From Helicostylum pulchrum (Eukaryota; Mucoromycota; Mucoromycetes; Mucorales; Mucoraceae): a DNA stretch of 64,000 nucleotides. The stretch's first letter is position 1, and each line of letters starts with the position of its first letter. The notes beneath the pieces were generated by a model that was not told the origin of the DNA, did not search any database, and saw only the letters and a program-made list of their open reading frames with translations. The stretch is taken from assembly GCA_025677825.1 (NCBI GenBank), contig JAIXMO010000079.1, positions 30,818-94,817 of the forward strand, in the 5' to 3' direction. Shown here in pieces: positions 55,340-64,000 of this stretch. The position numbers were made by a program, and so were the translations under genes.

Positions 55340-56558
55340 ATGGTCTCGAGCGACGAAACGCTAAGCGATATAAACCCACCTCTAGTAGTTAGACAACTTT
55401 TCATTGGCAATGTAGGTAGAATAAAAAAACAAGAAAGGGAGAGAGATACTTGAACCCCTGAATACTTATTCATACTAGTTATCGTATCGACTACGTTGGC
55501 AAGATGTTAAAGACTTGTTTAAAAAAGCAGGTCATGTTGTAAGAGCCGATGTCGCAATGCACAGCGATAACCAGTCAAAGGGTCACGGGTTTGTTTTATA
55601 CACCTGTGTTGAAGATGCTCAAAAGGCCATTGGTAAAAAAAAAAAACTTTTAAAAAGTATAGTTTATAAACTAACTTTGAAGCGATCAAGATATGTTTCA
55701 TAGATACAAGTGGTCAGGGCGCGTGATCGAAGTTAGACCCGATAATAATTATGTCGAGGATGATAAGGTACATAAAAAGAAGGTATATCACATTGGCGAA
55801 ATACATATATATTAAACTATATTGGTATCATCTTATACATCCCAAAAAAAAAAAGTCAATAGATTCGACAGACGATGATTGTAAACAGTTGTTTGTTGGA
55901 AATGTACAGTATGTACTTTAGTAAAAAAGATCCCTTTTTTCTAATATATATGCATACATATATATTACATAGGTACCATTTCATTGTCATTGGAGAGATT
56001 TAAAAGACTTATTTAAAAAAACGAGCCCGGTCGTACGTGCAGATATAGCAATGCATTACGATGGTCAAAGTCGTGGCTTCGGTACCGTACTATTCAATAC
56101 GCATCAAGACGCAAAAGATGCAATTGGTAAAAAAAAAAATTAAACTTTTTGAGATAATTAATATAATTAAACATGTGTTTGCTGTAGGATTATATAATGG
56201 ATATCGATTTCATAATAGAATCTTGAAAGTTCATTTTGATAAATTTGAAGAAGGTCGTCAAAAATCTGCAGAGGATGAAAAGGGGGCGTTTGAATTAAGG
56301 GAGATCAATGATCCAGCTTCAGTTGAATTATTGAGACTGACATACGCTACACCAACTTATCCTTCAACATATTCGAATTATTATAATACATTGTATGCTT
56401 ATAACGCGCAACAGTGGGTTCCACCTCCACCTCCTCCTCTACCACTTTACTTACAACAAGAAAGTGAAATCTTATCTTTATCTGCTTCTTTAGATAATAT
56501 AAATTTAAACCAAGGCTCAGCTGGTCTGAGAGATAATATCTATTCATGGTACATATAA
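55340..56558 (+). CDS. Two-RRM RNA-binding protein (Gbp2/Hrb1-like)
   Basis: Exons: 55340-55411, 55479-55632, 55691-55767, 55856-55903, 55973-56126 and 56188-56558 (291 residues). RRM1 has RNP2 RQLFIGNLSY, WQDVKDLFKKAGHVVRADVA and RNP1 KGHGFVLY, then MFHRYKWSGRVIEVRP. RRM2 has RNP2 CKQLFVGNVPF, WRDLKDLFKK and RNP1 RGFGTVLF, ending GYRFHNRILKVHFDKF. The tail has a Pro run and Tyr/Ser/Asn-rich sequence. The W-x-D-L-K-D-L-F pattern is typical of Gbp2/Hrb1/hnRNP-M-like mRNA export and binding proteins. It is flanked by LINE copies on both sides yet all exons are intact. Confidence 0.87.
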
Positions 56559-57164
56559 ATTATAACAATAAACTGACATCTTAACATACAATTTTTTTCT
56601 ACGAGTAAAAAAAAATATAATGGATTACAATATATTATACTTTCAAGCCAGCGTATAACCTTCAAGTCCATGTTTGTAGAGGCTATTATTGTAAGTTAAC
56701 AATAGAGTTCATAAAATATTCCAAGTGCTGGTTTTATACATGTACTTATTTTATTCCTGTCTTAATAAAGAATATATGGGGCTTGTAAATAGGTTATTTT
56801 GGTATTGATTTATAAACGGTCATGTTAGTTTAATACTCAAATCAAGCATGTACCACGGGAGTTTCCATTTCTTAAACCAAAAAAAATATAGGCCTTATCA
56901 TAATACAGAAAGAGATAATCTGATAGTATATCATTATCCTATTTTTTGAGCGAGTAAAAAAAAAAAAAAAAACTTATCATCAGCATTTTCTTATTAAAAT
57001 CAATAATTCTATCTGTTTTTTATTAATCTTTTCCGTGTTAAATATAAGTTATTTTATTACACTTTGATTGGAATCAGAAACATTCTCTTTTAATATATGT
57101 ATCATACTCTAGAGATGAAGAATAACAGTGTTAGGGTAGTCGCATACTTTGCGATATGATCATA

Positions 57165-57432
57165 TTAGCAACCTTTAGCTTCGAAATTTGGGTGTTTATA
57201 GATGGTTTCTGAACCTAATTTATTATATGCCCATTTTTTCACACTATCATCTCCGTTATCCTTTAAAATTTCGAAGGGAAAGCCTGAACTCCTCTCTTCA
57301 GCTACTGGCTTATATTTTGTCGAGTAGCTTCCTTTAATAAGGGAAAAGCTTGAACCCTGTTCTATTTTTTCAAATCCATACGGCTTTTCTTAAAGCAACC
57401 ACCGTGCATAAAAGGTATGTGAAAATCAACAT
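57165..57432 (-). pseudogene. Short secreted-protein-like ORF with one frameshift
   Basis: From the ATG at 57432 the frame reads MLIFTYLLCTVVAL, a plausible signal peptide, then runs into a stop. Shifting one base near 57393 opens a coding-like frame: EKPYGFEKIEQGSSFSLIKG, then SYSTKYKPVAEERSSGFPFE, ending FEAKGC at 57165. Codon composition in the second part looks coding, in contrast to its surroundings. The family is unknown. A sequencing indel would make it an intact 88-residue gene. Confidence 0.35.
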
Positions 57433-57842
57433 CTTGTACTTTTTTTTCTGAGCATGTATAAAATAAAAAGACAAAAAAACATAAATCTGTTCAACTTTTA
57501 TTTATTAATCACAAATAATTTAATCAGTAAAAATAAATAGAATATTTATATCAACTTAAATATAAAGACATAAATATTTTAAAAAAGAAAAAAGTGGTGT
57601 AAAACAGTGAGATGTATTAAACTAAATAATTCAATTATTCGTATCCCAATTTTTTTTTTTAGTACCATTGCGCAGTAAAAAATAATACTTAAATGCTAGA
57701 TTTATAGAAACTACTCGAAATAACTCTAAAAAAAAATATTTTTGCTGATTATTCCTCCAATAAATACTTTGTAAATTTGATTTTTAAACGACTACACGTC
57801 TCACGATATTGGTGTATAAACATTTACCCGGATAAGAACGAC

Positions 57843-57848
57843 AAAAAA
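57843..57848 (-). terminator. Pol III terminator of the tRNA-Ala gene
   Basis: A run of six T on the minus strand begins 6 nt after the tRNA discriminator base, as expected for RNA polymerase III termination. Confidence 0.75.
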
Positions 57849-57853
57849 GTAAT

Positions 57854-57926
57854 TGGAGTAGCTGGGCGTCGATCCCAGTGCCTCTCACATGCTAAGCGAG
57901 CGCTCTACCATTTGAGCTACAACCCC
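57854..57926 (-). tRNA. tRNA-Ala (anticodon AGC)
   Basis: A 73-nt cloverleaf on the minus strand with no intron. The acceptor stem GGGGTTG pairs with CTACTCC and includes the G3:U70 wobble pair that identifies tRNA-Ala. One pair (6:67) is a T-T mismatch. The D stem is GCTC/GAGC with the A-box TAGCTCAAATGG. The anticodon stem CTCGC/GTGAG carries loop TTAGCAT, anticodon AGC. The T stem CTGGG/CCCAG has the unusual loop ATCGACG (A instead of T54). The discriminator is A. LINE copy 3 starts directly at its 5' end, so its upstream flank is LINE sequence. Confidence 0.93.
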
Positions 57927-58255
57927 CCCTTTCTTTTCTCTAAAGAATTTTTTAGTAAAGTTTTATTTTCCAAAAAATCTGAAAAACCTTTGCCGCATCA
58001 ATCCGTTACCTCAAATCGCCAAACCCGTCAGTTTATTTATTAAATCTAACTAAACCGACACCTGGCTATCTTTTGGTTCTACTCTCGTCCAATTCTGACA
58101 ACATCCCGTCATTTGAAGACATTCGACCATTTCCCATTCGCCATTCGACATTCAGAAATCAAGTCACCTTTTTCTTGTTTTTCTCGGGCCACTTTTCTTC
58201 TAAAAATAACGCTAGCTTAACCGCGCTCATAAGGTTGTAAATTATTTTACCCTAT

Positions 58256-59696
58256 ATGAGTCCATATACTAAAAAACCCTCTACTAGAGACTCTGTCACT
58301 TCCAGTGCTGTCAATTCAGTTCCTGCTGTGTCAACTTCTGTCTCTAAGGTTAAACTATCCGCTACTTCTGCTAAAAAGCATGCTACTCCTAAACTGGTTG
58401 GAATTAGCCGCCAAGCTACTCAATCTCAAACCTCTTCTGTAACTCGCCCAGTTACCCGTAACACTCCAGGAAGCCCTGTCTTGATACCTGATGATATGGA
58501 ATCAACCTTTGATAGTGATATATATCACTTGGACCAAATGATTATTCCTACGCCACAACTTGAACTATCAACCCAATCATTTGAAGAACATTTACCAGCC
58601 GGTTTGTCCGAATGGCTCAATGAACTTCAAAGCCAAATTAGTGTTCGCTTTGAATCACAAAATTCGCGAATCCACAACGTTGAATCTCTGCTGCAAGAAA
58701 ATGCCAAATTGAAAGAAACTGTTGCCGAACAAGCAAGTGTAATCGCGGAGCTTCGTGCTCGCTTACATGAAGTACCTGAAACCAAACCTGTAGACGATAG
58801 TATGCAAGTTGACACTCATAGGGACTTAAGTAGTAATGGAAGTAAATGGAACACTGTCCCCTCTACCAACAGTACTATCTATAGTACCCCCCAGACCTCT
58901 ATTATCAAGATAAAAAAAGTAGTGCAAGACAAGCCTACTTTTGCTCAAGTCGCGTCAAAACATGTCTCTGCTCGTGCTAAACGTACTCCAACAAAAAAGA
59001 CTCCAACTGCTGCTAAAGTAGCTAATATTGGTCGTCTCTTTGCAACAAACCAAGAAGGTCCCACTGGCTTTAAATATGTATATATTGGTCGATCCCGAAA
59101 GATTACTCGTGCTACTACAAGATCTAATTTCAAGTTGGTTGGAATAGATAATAGTCGTATTCTTGATATTAACTTCCCCGCTCACGGTGTCATTGGTGTA
59201 TTGATACACCTCCAATATGTTGACAAATTTGCTGCAATTATTAAAAAAATTGGTGCCGACTTGATTACCGATTTTGATCCCTTGGATCCTTCTAATTTGG
59301 CTGATCCCAAATATGATTCTTATACTACCGAAGCTCGTGAAGAAACTGCTTTTGCTCTTCAACATGCTCGCTGTATAAATGCTCTCTCTCACTTGCGTAT
59401 CTCGAAACCCTATCAAGTTAAACCTGTTGGCTATTCTCTCGTTGACCTTGGTTTTATCGCTGCTGAAGATGTAATTGCATGTGCATCACTACGGCGAATT
59501 CAAGCGTCCCGCCACCAAATCAAATACTGGTATTGGTCCCTTATTTACCGTTCCTAAGGATAAAGGTAAAGAAACTCTTACTCCTGCCCCCCAGGCTATG
59601 GAAATCGAAGCTGTTGATACTGAGGATCAACCTGTTACATATGACTCTGACGGTAAAATGTCAGATGTTGAAGAAGATTCTGTTGAATCTCTTTAA
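58256..59696 (+). pseudogene. LINE ORF1 protein, copy 3, with a late frameshift
   Basis: A 433-residue frame (58256-59557) with a Ser/Thr/Lys-rich N-terminus and a coiled coil (LQENAKLKETVAEQASVIAE). The conserved block is GFKYVYIGRSRKITRAT and IGVLIHLQYVDKF. Near 59490 the reading passes to another frame: EFKRPATKSNTGIGPLFTVP continues to an acidic tail ending DVEEDSVESL at TAA 59694-59696. The acidic tail corresponds to that of copy 2, so one base has been gained or lost here. Only about 20 unrelated residues are made before the stop at 59557. Confidence 0.8.
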
Positions 59697-59698
59697 TT

Positions 59699-62600
59699 AT
59701 GTCGACCCTTCCTTTCGTTTTTTCTCTATGGAATGCTCATGGTCTTAGGCAACTTACGATTCATGATGCATTAACTCATGTTATGTCCTCCTATGTCCTT
59801 TTTATTACCGAGAGCTGGCTCTCTTCACCTATGCTTTTACCTACTGACTGGCCTCAGTATCATGCCTATGGAACCAAATTGCCCCGTGCTAATGATCGTG
59901 GAAGAGATGGTATTTGTGCTCTTATAAATCCTATATGCCCTTATACTGTCCTTCAACTTCCATCACATTGTAACTATATGCTTTCCCTAAAGGTTGGTGC
60001 TATTCGTATTCATTGCCTATACTTACCACCTACTATGCCCTCAGATCAAGTATTTTCTATTCTTGATTCTATTCCTCTCCTTCCAAATACATTCATTATT
60101 GGTGATTTCAATGCTCGCATTGGTGCACTCATTGGTGATTATAATTCGAATCCTCGTGGCCTTAATTTTAGCACCTGGTACCAAGATCGACAACTTACTC
60201 TCCTTAATCAATCTATGTCCTATGGTATCCCTACGTTCTCTGCAAATCGAGTAATTAATGGTGATAGTGTTACAATATCTAGTATCATTGACCTTTTTGT
60301 TACCAACATTGAACCATCCTCTCTTTTGAACTCTAATCTTGATATCAAATCCAATCTCTCTTTAAGTTCAGATCATAGCTTAATGACACTGTCGTTTGAT
60401 ATTGAATCCTCTCTTTTATATGAAAACCGTAACCAAGACAACCAAGATTCTATGACGCCGCGTAGATTATGGAATTTGTCTAGGCTTAGCAAACCTGACA
60501 TTCTTTCTAAATACCGGTCATCATTTCAAAATCTAGTCACTCCTTTACAAGAACATATTGATTCTTTGGTCTCCTCTCCTCCTGTTGTACCTCCACCTAT
60601 TGATTCTTTAAATGATCAGCTCAATGAGTGTATTTACAAATCCTTGGACGAATCTATTGGCAATAAATCATCTAGACCTGGCCATTGGAAAAAGTACTGG
60701 ACACAAGAAATTCAAGATGCAGCTACTGTTCGTGATAATCATTACCGTCGGTGGCGGCTATCAGGTCCTGGTATCGATAAAGCAATTGCTTGGGGTCAAC
60801 ACCAACTAGCTAACAAGCGTTTTCGTAGTCTCATCCAACAGGCTAAGCGTAAATCTTGGAAACAGTTCTGTGCATCTCTACAAACTAACTTTTCTAAAGC
60901 AACAAAGACTATCTCCAGAATTAAAAAACGGCATGGCTCTTCGTCGTCATTTACACATGTTGATGGACCTAGTACAGCGCTTGAAATTATGTCTGACCAC
61001 CTTGCCTCTGTATACAATGGATCTTTTCTACCTTTGGTACGCCCTAGTCCTATAGAATTTGATATTACCAGACCGTTTGAAGTGCCACTAGCTACTTTTG
61101 ATGCCGATACTATCAAATATAAAATCCAAGAATTGCCTAGTGGTAAGAGCCCCGGTCCCGATCATGTAAAAGCTGAAATGCTTAAACCCTTAATGGATCT
61201 CCTTAGCTCTGTACTATCTGGATTGTTCAAATTATGCTTCCAGTGGTCGTACACTCCCCTACTTTGGCGACTAGCTACTGTATTTCCAATACATAAAAAA
61301 GGTGATGCCTCTGCCCCCGAAAATTATAGGCCAATATCTCTTACATCTGTACTAAGAAAATTGTTTGAAAAAACTATCTCTGGTCTTTTGATTTCATACT
61401 CACCCGCAATCGATGTTGCACAAGGCGGTTTTCGAGAGCAACGCAGTCCTCTGGATCAAGCTCTGTCCCTCCATGACTTGATGCATGAATACTTCCTCCA
61501 ACACCACCACTATCCCTCAGTTGCCTTCCTCGACATTAAATCCGCTTATGACACGGTGGATCGTCGTATTATATGGCGCTCGCTATATGACGCTCCAAAT
61601 TTCCCTCGACCCTTACTCTCATTACTTATGAACCTATTTGACGAAGTCTCCGTTTCCGTTCTACTATCAAACCAATCCTCAACACCATTCTCTCCCTCCA
61701 CTGGTGTCTTACAAGGATCTGTCCTGTCACCCCACTTATACTCCTTATACATCAACTCGTTACCCGGTGCATTAAGAGCCGCGGCATCTAATTCCACCAC
61801 AATCGTTACTGTTCCTGGTGAATCCCATTCCACTCCTTTAAACTCTCTTCTTTTTGCTGATGATGTGGCAATATTTGGCACAAAGAATGAAGTTCAACAT
61901 ATGCTGGACATAGCTACAACACACTCATTTGATCTTGGTTATCGTTGGAACCCATCCAAATGTGCTATCCTTAACGCTCCTTCTACTACCTCCTCCTCAT
62001 CACTTAACTTCACATTCAAACTATATGGCCAATCTATTCCTACTGTTGATCAGTTCACCTATCTTGGTATGGAATTTGTTAAAAAAGGTCTTCACCCACC
62101 AGGTACACTGGAAAAACGCTCTGCTGGTGCAATCAAAACCATGGCTTTGCTTACCTCTATCGGTGTAAATCGTAACGGTTTTTCCCTGCTCTTCTGTTCG
62201 AAACTTTATAAATGCTTTATACGACCAAAACTTGAATATGGTCTAGCTATTTCAAAGTTCCCTGCTCCAGTCAAGAATAAACTTGAAAAATTACAAGACA
62301 AATTGGTCTCTATGTTCCTTGGCAGCTCCCATACAACAGTAGCAAAACATATTACATGTATTCCTGCTATGTTCCATCGTTATAACTCATTAGCATCCCG
62401 CTATGTATTACGCACTCGTTACCTACCTGCCGATTCCCTTGTAATTCTCCTACGTGATTCTCTAACTAGATCAAGACTAGTCGATCTACTTTCACAAAAC
62501 CCTCTTTACCTGTCCTTACCTGATCCCATACCCGAATCTGACATTCTAATCAAAAGTCACTTCAACCAATACTGGCAAGACTATTGTGATACTCTTAGAG

Positions 62601-63040
62601 TGTCACTTGCTCGTAATGGTAAACATGTCCTTCTGCGTGCTAGCCGTCCTTGTACATCTACACCAGACCCAATACTCTCCTTACCTATGAACAACTCTAC
62701 CCGTAGCCGCCTAGTACGCTGGCGTCTAGGTCGGTTTACCGCTATTGCCCGTAGTGAATGCCCCTGCCAAGATATTGGTGCTCTCATTAGCCGGTCCCAC
62801 TTCCTCACATGCCGTGCTATTGATTCCTCATTATTTGATTCCCTACCAGTTGCTCCTCCTGAAGTCAACAAAATTGATTTTGCTCTAAACTCACTGCCAA
62901 AAAAAGCATCATCTAATCCCCCCTCCTTTTGGCCAGACCTATTGGCCATCCTATGGTACATTGACACGCTGTGTCACCCAAACAAAAACATTCCACCGGA
63001 TCCCTCTCCTGAGCTATCCTGGTACTGCTACCCTTCGTGA
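59699..63040 (+). CDS. LINE ORF2: AP-type endonuclease and reverse transcriptase, intact
   Basis: A 1113-residue uninterrupted frame starting two bases after the ORF1 tail stop. The endonuclease has LWNAHGLRQLTI, FITESWL, FIIGDFNARIG and SSDHSLMTLSF. The RT has SGKSPGPDHVKAEMLKP, ENYRPISLTSVLRKLFEK, GGFREQRSPLDQ, AFLDIKSAYDTVDRR, GVLQGSVLSPHLYSLYINSL and the catalytic LLFADDVAIFG. Near the C-terminus is a Cys/His knuckle, ECPCQDIGALISRSHFLTC. No RNase H domain was recognised. It lacks stops and frameshifts, so it may be active or recently so, and could in principle also mobilise copies defective in ORF1. Confidence 0.92.
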   Translation: MSTLPFVFSLWNAHGLRQLTIHDALTHVMSSYVLFITESWLSSPMLLPTDWPQYHAYGTKLPRANDRGRDGICALINPICPYTVLQLPSHCNYMLSLKVGAIRIHCLYLPPTMPSDQVFSILDSIPLLPNTFIIGDFNARIGALIGDYNSNPRGLNFSTWYQDRQLTLLNQSMSYGIPTFSANRVINGDSVTISSIIDLFVTNIEPSSLLNSNLDIKSNLSLSSDHSLMTLSFDIESSLLYENRNQDNQDSMTPRRLWNLSRLSKPDILSKYRSSFQNLVTPLQEHIDSLVSSPPVVPPPIDSLNDQLNECIYKSLDESIGNKSSRPGHWKKYWTQEIQDAATVRDNHYRRWRLSGPGIDKAIAWGQHQLANKRFRSLIQQAKRKSWKQFCASLQTNFSKATKTISRIKKRHGSSSSFTHVDGPSTALEIMSDHLASVYNGSFLPLVRPSPIEFDITRPFEVPLATFDADTIKYKIQELPSGKSPGPDHVKAEMLKPLMDLLSSVLSGLFKLCFQWSYTPLLWRLATVFPIHKKGDASAPENYRPISLTSVLRKLFEKTISGLLISYSPAIDVAQGGFREQRSPLDQALSLHDLMHEYFLQHHHYPSVAFLDIKSAYDTVDRRIIWRSLYDAPNFPRPLLSLLMNLFDEVSVSVLLSNQSSTPFSPSTGVLQGSVLSPHLYSLYINSLPGALRAAASNSTTIVTVPGESHSTPLNSLLFADDVAIFGTKNEVQHMLDIATTHSFDLGYRWNPSKCAILNAPSTTSSSSLNFTFKLYGQSIPTVDQFTYLGMEFVKKGLHPPGTLEKRSAGAIKTMALLTSIGVNRNGFSLLFCSKLYKCFIRPKLEYGLAISKFPAPVKNKLEKLQDKLVSMFLGSSHTTVAKHITCIPAMFHRYNSLASRYVLRTRYLPADSLVILLRDSLTRSRLVDLLSQNPLYLSLPDPIPESDILIKSHFNQYWQDYCDTLRVSLARNGKHVLLRASRPCTSTPDPILSLPMNNSTRSRLVRWRLGRFTAIARSECPCQDIGALISRSHFLTCRAIDSSLFDSLPVAPPEVNKIDFALNSLPKKASSNPPSFWPDLLAILWYIDTLCHPNKNIPPDPSPELSWYCYPS

Positions 63041-63334
63041 ACAGTGATCTGATTGTCTTTTGGTGCGGCAATTCCGGCAGTAAGTATATATTATCAAAGT
63101 CCCTGACCGTGAATGTACCTCCAAATCATGACGACGCCTATTAGCTTAGTGGTCTTTCCCTTAACTCTTACCTCTTTTTTTCCATTATATATACATTTGT
63201 ATCATATCCTCTTTGTCCTTTGGAATTTTTAGCCCCTTTACTCTCTCGCTCTTGGAATTTTAGACATACATCTATGGATAGTCCATTAAATTCCCTTTAA
63301 TATAACATATTAATAAAAACCCAAATTCTTCACC

Positions 63335-63348
63335 TGAGCTACAACCCC
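63335..63348. repeat. Right half of target-site duplication (tRNA-Ala nt 1-14)
   Basis: Identical to 57913-57926. Sequence beyond (AATTGTTACACG) differs from the flank of copy 1, which shows that the 14-mer is the boundary. Confidence 0.85.
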
Positions 63349-64000
63349 AATTGTTACACGAAAATAACCGAATTTTAGCGCCCATATATTAATTAAAAAA
63401 TTTTCGGAATTTTTTTTTCTAATTTGCGCAATAACGAAGTTACAAAAAACTTTCTAATTATATTTTAAAAGCGACAAATTTCGGCTTTTTAACGATACTA
63501 AGAATTAGTTTAGATTCGCTTTGTGTCGTGAGCAATTGAGGTTCAAATTATTTAACTATATGCACTACTATTACTACGAACACTACATATGCTACGCGAA
63601 CCACATATCGTTATATTCACTACAAAACTGCATCTTTTAATTTGTAGAACATCTTTTGAACATTTTTCATTAAGAGACTGAGTGACTACGATTTTCTTCT
63701 GATTTGGTATTGATTTATTAAGAAGGTAAATACGAAAATCGTAAAAAGTAAAAATAAAAATAACATCATTTTAAAAAATAAGTGAGAGTTACTAGTACAT
63801 ACAAGTAGCAATTTCGGGGTAGAAACGGCTTATTTACTCCCCAAAATCAAATACACAATAGCGCTACTGATTATAAGCAACTTTCATTAAGTGATAGTAG
63901 TACTACAATGTTTTCCTGAATTTATACGAATTTTAAAAAGGTTGGTACGAAAAGTTTAAAAAATTTAAAAAAAATTTTCTTAAAATTTGTAGTGATTTTC
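63349..64000. other. AT-rich sequence without genes
   Basis: No coding frame, RNA or recognisable repeat was seen up to the end of the window. It may be the start of a longer gene-free block. Confidence 0.5.

Larger units (their letters stand above)
56559..57853. other. Gene-poor region before the tRNA gene
   Basis: AT-rich with A/T runs. Apart from the broken minus-strand frame at 57165-57432, nothing is recognised. Confidence 0.5.
57927..63334 (+). mobile_element. LINE copy 3, nearly full length, inserted at the 5' end of tRNA-Ala
   Basis: A 5.4 kb non-LTR retrotransposon: 5' UTR (57927-58255), ORF1, ORF2 and 3' UTR (63041-63334). The flanks are a 14-bp direct repeat, TGAGCTACAACCCC, at 57913-57926 (inside the tRNA gene) and at 63335-63348. 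The element has no poly-A tail; it ends AAATTCTTCACC, nearly as copy 1 does. Structure (ORF1 plus AP-type endonuclease-RT ORF2) resembles LINE1-like Grem-LINE1 elements reported in Mucoromycota, but this is not checked by sequence. Confidence 0.9.

Overview
The window is nuclear DNA from an AT-rich filamentous fungus, most likely Mucoromycota (Mucorales). Supporting signs are many short introns (about 50-90 bp, GT...AG), conserved eukaryotic housekeeping genes, very long A/T homopolymers, decayed IS630/Tc1-type transposase pieces, and LINEs that recall the Grem-LINE1 elements of Mucor. I cannot name the species. Exon joins were derived by hand. Every spliced housekeeping model below has a coding length divisible by three.

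Left part (1-25 kb). A 5'-cut condensin subunit 3 gene is followed by a 3 kb gene-poor stretch. Then come a small zinc-ribbon-like ORF, a transposase tail relic, a GNAT acetyltransferase, a Pil1 eisosome protein, GPN2 GTPase and arginyl-tRNA-protein transferase ATE1. A 1.85 kb non-autonomous Tc1/mariner-like element with a TA duplication follows. The next block is compact: TIP41, a PHO80-type cyclin whose stop codon overlaps that of TIP41, VMS1/ANKZF1, a mitochondrial-type scramblase, a stand-alone pseudouridine-5'-phosphate glycosidase and SNX4.

Middle (25-49 kb). Two secreted wall-type proteins come first. Next is an intact 518-residue DDE-transposase-derived gene that has lost its catalytic residues and carries four F-[RK]-N-W-Q-G-I motifs. 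VDAC, alpha-tubulin and an FYRN/FYRC protein follow. A 2.4 kb inverted structure then holds two convergent copies of an unknown mobile gene family. After it come a very short tropomyosin, a CSC1/TMEM63 channel, a HAL4-type kinase, MTU1, VAP/Scs2 and the queuine tRNA-ribosyltransferase.

Right part (49-64 kb). Three same-strand LINE copies surround a two-RRM protein gene and one tRNA-Ala(AGC) gene. Copy 1 is 5'-truncated, copy 2 is truncated at both ends, and copy 3 is nearly intact. Copy 3 abuts the 5' end of the tRNA gene, and the first 14 nt of that tRNA are duplicated at its far end. The same 14 nt end copy 1. This points to a LINE that targets tRNA-Ala genes. The last 650 bp are AT-rich with no gene.

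Functionally, most genes are unlinked housekeeping functions. A translation/tRNA flavour is visible (ATE1, VMS1, MTU1, queuine TGT, PsuG), but there is no sign that these genes are co-regulated. The most unusual signals are the catalytically dead, motif-repeat transposase gene at 28.2-29.7 kb and the tRNA-Ala-associated LINE cluster.
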